From contig DGGQ01000040.1 of the NCBI GenBank assembly GCA_002392275.1, positions 3,738-10,107 on the forward strand: a stretch of 6,370 nt of DNA, given 5' to 3'. Both the position numbers and the translations under genes were made by a program. The stretch comes from Treponema sp. UBA3870. Its GTDB lineage: Bacteria > Spirochaetota > Spirochaetia > Treponematales > Treponemataceae. Shown here piece by piece: positions 1 through 5,650 of the stretch (positions within the stretch are counted from its first letter, which is position 1; each line of letters opens with the position of its first letter). The notes below the pieces were generated by a model. The model was given only the letters and a program-made list of their open reading frames with translations, did no database searches and was not told where the DNA came from.

Positions 1-172
1 GCGAGAGCTTTATGTTTGTGTTCTGAATCTCGTTTGCGTTCGCGCTCAGAATCATTTTCTGCTCGGTCATCTGGCGGGTTGCCCAAAGACCGTCCCTTCC
101 CCCGACAAAGGAGATGACCACATAAAAGAAAGTTCCTATACAAGCCGCTATTAAAAATCTACATCTAATCAT
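1..172 (-). CDS. FtsB/DivIC-like septum formation initiator protein, N-terminal part (cut by window edge)
   Basis: Reading the minus strand from an ATG at 170-172 gives 57 residues without a stop, continuing off the left edge. The order of parts fits the FtsB/DivIC family. There is a very short basic cytoplasmic start (MIRCR), one membrane segment at about residues 6-24 (rich in F, I, A, V), then Gly-Gly-Arg-Asp-Gly-Leu-Trp at 24-30, and then a polar helix from about 33 with hydrophobic residues at heptad-like spacing and the Asn-rich end typical of the family coiled coil. Known members are bitopic inner-membrane proteins of the division septum that pair with FtsL through this coiled coil. 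No strong Shine-Dalgarno sequence precedes the ATG, so the start rests on the membrane segment following directly. The gene is divergent from the acidic-protein gene. Another small membrane protein with a coiled coil is possible because only about half the expected length is visible. Confidence 0.72.
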   Translation of the reverse strand, partial: MIRCRFLIAACIGTFFYVVISFVGGRDGLWATRQMTEQKMILSANANEIQNTNIKLS

Positions 173-241
173 GGTACTTATATTTTCGGAAAATTAAACT
201 TAAAAATAAGAAAAGAATCGCCCCCAAATGGATTCAAGAAT

Positions 242-270
242 TTTAAGAATTCTGCCGATGGAATTATAGT
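242..270 (+). promoter_or_regulatory. Weak candidate sigma-70-type promoter for the acidic-protein gene
   Basis: TATAGT at 265-270 matches the TATAAT -10 consensus at 5 of 6 bases. It lies 17 bases after TTTAAG (242-247), a poor -35 match. Transcription would start near 277, giving a leader of about 80 bases that includes the inverted repeat at 286-317. The only support is consensus match and position. Confidence 0.3.
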
Positions 271-285
271 TAAAGGTGTGGACCG

Positions 286-317
286 AACGGCAAACAGGGG
301 TGTGGGGATTTGCCGTT
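286..317 (+). repeat. Perfect 9-bp inverted repeat with G-rich loop in the leader
   Basis: AACGGCAAA (286-294) and TTTGCCGTT (309-317) are exact reverse complements, separated by a 14-base loop containing two GGGG runs (297-300 and 304-307). No T-tract follows on either strand, so it is not an intrinsic terminator. If the promoter near 242-270 is real, the hairpin lies in the 5' untranslated region, ending 26 bases before the Shine-Dalgarno sequence. It could be a protein-binding operator or an RNA stem; the sequence does not decide between them. Confidence 0.5.
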
Positions 318-343
318 GCAGGGATTTCACTGGAAAATAGCAT

Positions 344-349
344 AAGAGG
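344..349 (+). promoter_or_regulatory. Shine-Dalgarno site of the acidic-protein gene
   Basis: AAGAGG lies 9 bases before the ATG at 359. It supports that start over the second in-frame ATG at codon 7, which lies too far downstream to use this site. Confidence 0.75.
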
Positions 350-358
350 CTTTGACTT

Positions 359-3300
359 ATGGATAATACTTCAAAAATGAACAACGAGCTTGACCAGTAC
401 GGTGTATGGATCAAGACTCCCCCACACAACGCACAGCTTGCGCCCAACGAAAACACACCGGAACAGAAGTCAGAAGACGGCAGCAGCGAAATAGACATCT
501 CAGAATTTGATTCGCCGGACAGCGAAAAGGACGGAGAGAAGTCGGAGGCGGATTTTTCAATTCCCGATGACCTTTTTTCCGAGGACCTGACACTGCCCCC
601 AATGCCCGACCCTGACGCGGAGGTTTCAGCTGAAAACAAAAGTGACGAAGCCACGGACGAAATCCAGGCGGAGCCACCAGTTGACACCGCCACGGACGAG
701 GATTCTTTTAAGGAGCCCCCTTCCGAAAATCCAGAGCCGACACCAGACATTGATTTTGAGGCAATCGCAAACCAGCTGAACGAATCCACAGCGGAGGAAG
801 AAGCCGTAACCCCTGAAACCAAACCAGAGGCCCCGGTTTCGGACCTTGCGGACGGAGAGATTTCACTTGACGCTTTCCTTGATTCTCCAGACGGAGAGAT
901 TTCGGTGGACAGCTTCCTTGGCGACTCCAGCTCGGACACAAATCTACAGCCAGACGGTGACATCTCCCTTGACGCCTTCCTTGACGCATCCGACTTTGGC
1001 GTTGGACCGGAAAAACAGGAAAGCACGGCGGAGACTTTCGAGGAGCCACTTGACATAGACCTGAGTTTTGAGGACACAGCTCTGGAGTTTGACGAAGGGG
1101 CCGACTCGGATTTCAGCGACCTTGACGCATTTCTGGAGGACTCATCCGACTCGTCATCTTCATCCACATCTGTTGATTTTGAAAACTTTGACGCAATGTT
1201 CGACAATATAGAAGACAGCGCACCAAAGGCTGAATCTGAATCAGCTCCAAGACCGGCAGCAGGAGAGGCTTCGTTCGGAGAATCAGAAAGTGTTGACCTT
1301 TCCGAATTTGGACTTGCGGATGAGGACAGCGGAAACATAAAAATCGGTACCGAGGAAAAGGCAAAGGTTCCGGAAAACCAGGACTATGAGCTTAACATCG
1401 ACGATAACGCAATGGACTCAAGTGAAATGGGAAGCGAGGCCACCGAGGACAACGTGGAGATAGAGCTGGACTCAAAGGAGGACGAAAACAAATCGCTCAA
1501 ACAGGATGAGTCAAACCCATACTCCGCTCCAGACAACGACTTTGATGTGGACTCGCTCTTCGATTCAATAGTCGATGAGACAGACCCCTCCGCTCCGGCA
1601 GCCCCTGTCGAAAAAAAGCCTGAGCCGTCGAGTCCTGTAGAGGAAAAAGCGGTTGAGGAACCAAGCGTGCCAGCAGAGGAAATCGCAGCCCCGACCACAG
1701 AAACAGAGAATGTGGTTGAAGCAACAGAAGATGTAGCTGCGGAACAAGCTGATGTATCAACCGAACCATCAGAAATAATAGAAGAAAAAGAAGATAATCC
1801 TGTCGAACCATTGGACGCGGTGGTTGAATCAATTTCCCTGGACGAAAATCCATCGGAAAATGTCGAGTCCACCGAGGAGCAGACGTTTCCAGAACCAGCG
1901 GAAGCAAATGAAGCTGTAGAACCAGTGGAAGAGACGGAGCCAGTCGAATCTAGTCCCGTAGAAGAAAATCCGGTCGAGGAAAATCCCGCAGAAGAGATTC
2001 CCGTTGAGGAAAATCCCGTCGAAGAGAGTCAAAGCCAGGAAAGTCCAGCCGAAGAAAATCCAGTTGTGGAAAATGACGGACCGGATTTTGAGGCTCTTGA
2101 GCAGGAGGATCTTTCCATAGATAGTGTAAACTTGGACAGCGACACAGATTCCGCTATTGAAACAAATGGCGCAATGGATGATAATAAAGAGAATGTAGAG
2201 GAGGATTCCATGGCAGATGTTGAAGTAGACTCTGTGGCTTTGGACGACTTTATGGGTAGCGAAGGTTTTTCCGACCCGTCAATCTGTGAGGGAAACCGCT
2301 CATACTCCCCGGAGGAACTGGAGGAGCAACGTCGTGCAAAGAAACTGGAGGACTCGAACCTTGTGGTAGATGCGACCGAGGGAGAAACATCAAACGACGT
2401 GGTTGAGGACGAGGAAGTTTTTCCTTCCCCATTCTACTCTCCGCTGGTAGAAAGCGAGGGGAAAACCGCTCCATCGTTTGAAGATTCCGACAGCGCGAAT
2501 GACGAGGACGAAGAATCTGATGGCGACGGTGTTTTCGATCTGGATGCCGACTCGATTGTTCCCGCAGACATGAGCGATCTGGACTATGACGAAAATACTG
2601 GAATCAGACCAGCAGAAAATTCAAACGAAATAGTTGCAGAAAATGAAAATACAGGTGATAATATAGATAGTATTGATGATGGCGTGGAGCCAGAAAATAC
2701 TAATCTTCCTGAAGCTGCAATTGAAACGGCCGAAGAAAACAAAGATACAATTCCCGATGCTGGAGAAGAACAAATGGATACCAACACAAACGATCAAGTC
2801 TCCGAAAATACAAATCTGATAAAACAGATTGCGGCAGAACTTTCATCCCTCAGAGAGGAAATCAATGAGCTGAAGAGTGAATTCGCTGAGTTCAAGAACG
2901 GAAAGTCAGCCATCCCTGAGCCTGTGCCGTCCGATTCTGAACCCGAAAAGGAATCAGGATTCTTTAGCGACATGGATGACGATGACACAATCGCACTTAG
3001 CGGCGACGAGCTGTCAAACATCCTTAGCAGCGCGGAATTCACCCCCGCCGAAACAGAGGCAGCAACCGAGGAGCCGCTCTTTGGTTCAGTCGAGGATGCG
3101 GCGGCAGTTCCTGATGAGGATTACGACAACAATCTCAAGGTGGACTTCGACAATGAAAAACTTGAGGAGCCAAACCTTGACGACGTTCAGCTGGATGACA
3201 CAATAACATCAGCGGACGAAACTCTTCCAACGGAAATCGATGTTCCAAAGGTTGACGAATCATTTGACGAGCCGGCCATGGACAGCGAACCATCTGTTGA

Positions 3301-4072
3301 GGAAAGTACGGAAGAGTCTTTCGAAGCCCCTTCCCTTGATTCAGAAACCGAAGAGTCCGAGACAACAAGAGAAGTCGCCTCCGATGAGGAGCCTGTTCTC
3401 ACAACAGAACCGGAACTCACCGAAGAAACGGAGACAGAATCCACCGAGCCCGAGCAAGAGAGCTTTGAGGCCCCAGAGCCGGAGGTTGAATCCGTTTTTG
3501 AGCCTGAGAGCAAAAACAGCGAGTCCATTGACGCGCAGGTTGACAACTCAATCACCCAGGCCGACTACAACTATCTTGCCGAGGACGAAGCCGCGCAGGA
3601 GACTCCAGAGGAGGACGAAAAGCTTGAGACCGGAATCTCCGAGGAACCAGTCAACACTGTGTTCAACAAGTGGGAAGCCTCAAATCCAGAGGGTGAAGAA
3701 AATCCTGTCGAGGAAAGCGTTGAGGAGGATTTCCAGGAGCCCGTATCAGCAGAGATTGCCCCGGAGGAAACCGAATCCACAGCGGATGAACAGCCAGAGA
3801 CATTCGAGGAGCCTGTTTCTGCACCTGTCGATGAAGCAGTCAACGAGGAACCGGTGGCCGACTCAATTGAATCAGAGCCAAAGCCAGAGGAACCCGCCCC
3901 ATCTTCAGGTGTATGCTCAATTCCGGAAGAGATGAAGCAGGAAATCAAGTCCGTCCTTGCCTATATGGACCAGCTGCTTGAGAGTCTCCCGGAAGACAAG
4001 ATTGCAGAATTCGCTCAGTCCGAACAGTTCAGCACATACAAGAAGCTCTTCAACGAGCTTGGCCTGTCCTGA
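359..4072 (+). CDS. Large acidic low-complexity protein of unknown function (1237 aa), probable cytoplasmic scaffold
   Basis: I do not recognise a named family. The protein is dominated by Glu, Asp, Ser, Pro, Ala and Val, with only two Trp (17 and 1105) and two Cys that I can find, and no signal peptide or membrane segment, so it is probably cytoplasmic and largely disordered. Visible parts in order: an N-terminal patch LDQYGVWIKTPPHN (11-24); short acidic motifs with a buried-type Phe, clearest in the tandem DGEIS repeats at 165-209; a Ser run near 262-268; a Pro-Val-Glu-Glu-Asn pentapeptide array (533-572); a regular coiled coil (821-845); more acidic linker; and a compact C-terminal helical module (1187-1237). 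The start is fixed by the AAGAGG site. The gene is followed by a strong terminator, so it looks monocistronic. Part of the coding sequence is much more A+T-rich than the rest (see findings). A scaffold or adaptor role is inferred from architecture alone; partners are unknown. Confidence 0.93.
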   Translation: MDNTSKMNNELDQYGVWIKTPPHNAQLAPNENTPEQKSEDGSSEIDISEFDSPDSEKDGEKSEADFSIPDDLFSEDLTLPPMPDPDAEVSAENKSDEATDEIQAEPPVDTATDEDSFKEPPSENPEPTPDIDFEAIANQLNESTAEEEAVTPETKPEAPVSDLADGEISLDAFLDSPDGEISVDSFLGDSSSDTNLQPDGDISLDAFLDASDFGVGPEKQESTAETFEEPLDIDLSFEDTALEFDEGADSDFSDLDAFLEDSSDSSSSSTSVDFENFDAMFDNIEDSAPKAESESAPRPAAGEASFGESESVDLSEFGLADEDSGNIKIGTEEKAKVPENQDYELNIDDNAMDSSEMGSEATEDNVEIELDSKEDENKSLKQDESNPYSAPDNDFDVDSLFDSIVDETDPSAPAAPVEKKPEPSSPVEEKAVEEPSVPAEEIAAPTTETENVVEATEDVAAEQADVSTEPSEIIEEKEDNPVEPLDAVVESISLDENPSENVESTEEQTFPEPAEANEAVEPVEETEPVESSPVEENPVEENPAEEIPVEENPVEESQSQESPAEENPVVENDGPDFEALEQEDLSIDSVNLDSDTDSAIETNGAMDDNKENVEEDSMADVEVDSVALDDFMGSEGFSDPSICEGNRSYSPEELEEQRRAKKLEDSNLVVDATEGETSNDVVEDEEVFPSPFYSPLVESEGKTAPSFEDSDSANDEDEESDGDGVFDLDADSIVPADMSDLDYDENTGIRPAENSNEIVAENENTGDNIDSIDDGVEPENTNLPEAAIETAEENKDTIPDAGEEQMDTNTNDQVSENTNLIKQIAAELSSLREEINELKSEFAEFKNGKSAIPEPVPSDSEPEKESGFFSDMDDDDTIALSGDELSNILSSAEFTPAETEAATEEPLFGSVEDAAAVPDEDYDNNLKVDFDNEKLEEPNLDDVQLDDTITSADETLPTEIDVPKVDESFDEPAMDSEPSVEESTEESFEAPSLDSETEESETTREVASDEEPVLTTEPELTEETETESTEPEQESFEAPEPEVESVFEPESKNSESIDAQVDNSITQADYNYLAEDEAAQETPEEDEKLETGISEEPVNTVFNKWEASNPEGEENPVEESVEEDFQEPVSAEIAPEETESTADEQPETFEEPVSAPVDEAVNEEPVADSIESEPKPEEPAPSSGVCSIPEEMKQEIKSVLAYMDQLLESLPEDKIAEFAQSEQFSTYKKLFNELGLS
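851..985 (+). repeat. Three near-identical DGEISLDAFL-type coding repeats
   Basis: Within the acidic protein, DGEISLDAFLD (residues 165-175), DGEISVDSFLG (178-188) and DGDISLDAFLD (199-209) are close copies. The first two are in tandem with a 39-base period and share the identical 14 bases gacggagagatttc at 851 and 890; the third follows after a 21-codon step. A degenerate relative, DFSDLDAFLED, lies at 251-261. The pattern fits short interaction motifs copied within a disordered chain. Confidence 0.85.
1955..2074 (+). repeat. Eight-unit pentapeptide (PVEEN-type) coding array
   Basis: Eight consecutive 15-base units encode PVEEN, PVEEN, PAEEI, PVEEN, PVEES, QSQES, PAEEN and PVVEN (residues 533-572 of the acidic protein). 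Third codon positions vary between units, so the array is not freshly duplicated or is being held at the protein level. Arrays of this kind usually form an extended acidic spacer. A single related unit recurs near base 3700. Confidence 0.85.
2819..2893 (+). other. Coiled-coil segment of the acidic protein
   Basis: Residues 821-845 carry hydrophobic residues at 821, 824, 828, 831, 835, 838, 842 and 845 (I, I, L, L, I, L, F, F), an unbroken 3-4 heptad spacing over more than three turns of the repeat. Lys, Arg and Glu fill the other positions. It is the only such stretch in the protein and suggests self-association or pairing with another helix. Confidence 0.8.
3917..4069 (+). other. C-terminal helical module of the acidic protein
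   Basis: The last 51 residues (1187-1237) differ in composition from the rest. They are rich in Leu, Ile, Met, Phe, Tyr and Lys and look like two or three amphipathic helices broken at Leu-Pro-Glu-Asp near 1210-1213, ending in Lys-Lys-Leu-Phe-Asn-Glu-Leu-Gly-Leu-Ser. This is the best candidate in the protein for a stable folded domain. I cannot name its family. Confidence 0.65.
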
Positions 4073-4090
4073 TTTTTGACCGGACCTAAA

Positions 4091-4117
4091 CGATGGAAGC
4101 CGCATCCCGATGGAAGC
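4091..4117 (+). repeat. Ten-base direct repeat within the terminator region
   Basis: CGATGGAAGC occurs at 4091-4100 and again at 4108-4117. The first copy overlaps the left arm of the terminator stem and the second lies at the arm's end and in the loop. It is probably a small local duplication with no clear function. Confidence 0.7.
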
Positions 4118-4144
4118 AAATCCTGTGGGACGCGGCTTTTTTTT
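4097..4144 (+). terminator. Rho-independent terminator after the acidic-protein gene
   Basis: A 12-base stem, AAGCCGCATCCC (4097-4108) with GGGACGCGGCTT (4127-4138), pairs with a single A-C mismatch around an 18-base loop. A run of eight T follows at 4137-4144. It starts 24 bases after the acidic-protein stop and ends 15 bases before the next ATG. It works in the plus direction only, as no T-run lies on the other side. Confidence 0.9.
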
Positions 4145-4159
4145 GCCGATTAAAAAAGT

Positions 4160-5650
4160 ATGAAGATTGAGCTAATTAAAAAGGAAGGCATTCTGGACAC
4201 CGTGTCCGTTGACGGAATAAAGCTCCACTCGGCATATTCACCAGACCGCGAAGCCCAAAGATTTGTTGACTCGCTTGAATGTCCGTTCACTCCATCCCAT
4301 GTACTCGTTACAGGTCCAGCACTTTCATACTGCGCTGATTTCCTGCGGAAACGATTTCCAAAGGCAAGACTATGCTGCGTCCACTACGACAGCTTTTTCA
4401 CAAAATATGATGGAGAGTGGGACAAATCCTTTGTGTACAAAAAAGATTCTTGTCCGTCCCTTTCAGCGGAAATCTACAACTACATGGGGGAAGAAGGAAT
4501 CGGGTCGTGCCTCTTCGCCTCATGGAAACCATCGGAAAAAGTTTTCACCAACGAATACATCGGAGCCTGGAGCGAAATAAAATCCGCCGTAATCAAGGGT
4601 CGCAACGTTCTTGCAACAATGGCATATTTTTCAAAACGCTGGACCAAAAACTCAATAAGATTCTGTCTCCTTTCGAGCAAAAACGCATACATACAAAAAG
4701 GTTCCGCCCCGGTTGTCGTGTGCGCGAGCGGCCCAAGTCTAAAATCATCAATACCAATGCTGGTTGAAAACAGAAAATCTTTTTTCCTGATTGCAGTCTC
4801 GTCCGCCGTAAGACCTCTGCTGGAAAACAAAATAATCCCGGATCTGATTCTTTCGACCGATGGAGGATACTGGGCTAAACAGCATCTCTCGTTCGCAATG
4901 GAAAACGACTACGACATACCGCTTGCCCTTCCACCAGAGGCCGCATGTTATGGAAAAGAGTTTTCACAGACTGTAGTTCCTCTTTCCTATGGCGACGGAT
5001 GCGGGGAGGATTTGCTGAAGGAATGTGGCTACCCCATGACACGTGCAATGAGAAACGGGACCGTAAGCGGAACAGCAGCAAGACTTGCACTGGACATAAC
5101 GGACGGAAATGTTTTTTTCTGCGGACTGGACCTTTCCCCTTCAAGAGGATTCACGCACACCCAGCCAAACGAGCTTGAAGAAACAAACTCAACAAAGGAT
5201 TTCCGGCTTGCGACAAAGGAAACTCGTCTAGCCCCCTCTGGATTCCAGTCTCCCGCGCTCAACACATACAGGGACTGGTTTTCATCGGCAGATTTTGGTG
5301 GACGGCTTTTCAGATTGAGCAACGGATATCAATATTCAAATTCCCTTGGAAAAACCAGCGACGTTGACTGGGACTTCTTCAAAAAATCATGCACAGGAAA
5401 ACTGCCCAAACCAAACCTTGTATTCACCGAAAACAAAATCGGGACGGCGGAGAGAAAAACTTTTGTCCTGGACGTAATCAGAAGGCACCTGCACGACGAG
5501 GAATGGATAAAAAACATATTTCCGTCTGAATACATCGCCATGGAGCGTGCAAAGGGAACGAAGATTGAAAATGATTGTGTCCAGAAAATCGACGAGAAGA
5601 TTCGGACGTTCTGTCTTGAAATTGAAAAATATTTGGGGAGCCGCAAATGA
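4160..5650 (+). CDS. MptE-like/DUF115 (Maf-type) family protein, divergent first paralogue (496 aa)
   Basis: The family signature is visible throughout. There is a LHSAYSPDREA opening at residues 22-32, a Rossmann-like strand and loop around 48-56 (VLVTGPALS), the VVVCASGPSL loop at 185-194, LILSTDG at 229-235, GLDLS at 322-326 and Phe-Thr-His at 331-333. Known relatives are Maf flagellin glycosyltransferases, which add nonulosonic-acid-type sugars, and archaeal MptE, a pterin diphosphokinase; the Maf role fits a flagellated spirochaete better, but the substrate is not readable. The full length and soluble character suit a cytoplasmic enzyme. Oddities: Lys rather than the commoner Asp follows Gly-Pro-Ser-Leu, and the N-terminal glycine loop is reduced compared with the next gene. 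ATG 4160 is chosen because the signature begins about 20 residues later, although only an A-rich stretch precedes it and no proper Shine-Dalgarno sequence is seen. A terminator lies just upstream, and the stop overlaps the next start. Confidence 0.9.
   Translation: MKIELIKKEGILDTVSVDGIKLHSAYSPDREAQRFVDSLECPFTPSHVLVTGPALSYCADFLRKRFPKARLCCVHYDSFFTKYDGEWDKSFVYKKDSCPSLSAEIYNYMGEEGIGSCLFASWKPSEKVFTNEYIGAWSEIKSAVIKGRNVLATMAYFSKRWTKNSIRFCLLSSKNAYIQKGSAPVVVCASGPSLKSSIPMLVENRKSFFLIAVSSAVRPLLENKIIPDLILSTDGGYWAKQHLSFAMENDYDIPLALPPEAACYGKEFSQTVVPLSYGDGCGEDLLKECGYPMTRAMRNGTVSGTAARLALDITDGNVFFCGLDLSPSRGFTHTQPNELEETNSTKDFRLATKETRLAPSGFQSPALNTYRDWFSSADFGGRLFRLSNGYQYSNSLGKTSDVDWDFFKKSCTGKLPKPNLVFTENKIGTAERKTFVLDVIRRHLHDEEWIKNIFPSEYIAMERAKGTKIENDCVQKIDEKIRTFCLEIEKYLGSRK
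5635..5640 (+). promoter_or_regulatory. Shine-Dalgarno site of the second DUF115 gene
   Basis: GGGGAG lies 6 bases before the ATG at 5647, inside the last codons of the preceding gene. It fixes the start of the downstream gene and fits translational coupling. Confidence 0.75.

Larger units (their letters stand above)
173..358. other. Divergent intergenic region, no gene
   Basis: This 186-base spacer separates the minus-strand FtsB-like gene from the plus-strand acidic-protein gene, so it should carry promoters for both directions. The half next to the FtsB-like gene (about 181-215) is A+T-rich. The half next to the acidic gene contains a candidate promoter, a perfect inverted repeat and a Shine-Dalgarno sequence, listed separately. 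I found no convincing -35/-10 pair for the minus-strand gene. No tRNA, riboswitch-like complexity or terminator T-tract was seen. Confidence 0.8.

Noticed and set aside
316..343. TTGCAG and TAGCAT with 16-base spacing as a promoter
   Set aside because: Transcription would begin at or after the Shine-Dalgarno site at 344-349, which would make that good site useless.
178..1338. Long minus-strand open frame (386 codons) opposite the start of the acidic gene
   Set aside because: It is a Ser-rich mirror of the acidic gene: GA-starting Glu and Asp codons read backwards in this frame give TC-type Ser codons. It has no domain features, and its high Ser content simply tracks the plus-strand repeats. 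The same explanation covers the minus-strand Ser-rich frames at 1384-1872, 3187-3555 and 3571-3948.
1955..2074. Regular 15-base periodicity resembling a repeat array such as CRISPR
   Set aside because: The units are contiguous, in frame and encode a pentapeptide; there are no unique spacers and no conserved 23-37-base repeats.
3240..3935. Plus-strand frame of 231 codons overlapping the acidic gene
   Set aside because: It is an Arg, Pro, Ser and Gln-rich out-of-frame reading of the acidic codons, with no start signal and no recognisable domain.
4145..4152. GCCGATTA just before the first DUF115 gene, a 7 of 8 match to the sigma-28 -10 element
   Set aside because: The bases at the required -35 position (about 4126-4129) are TGGG rather than TAAA, and the element sits at the end of the terminator T-tract. 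Probably coincidence.
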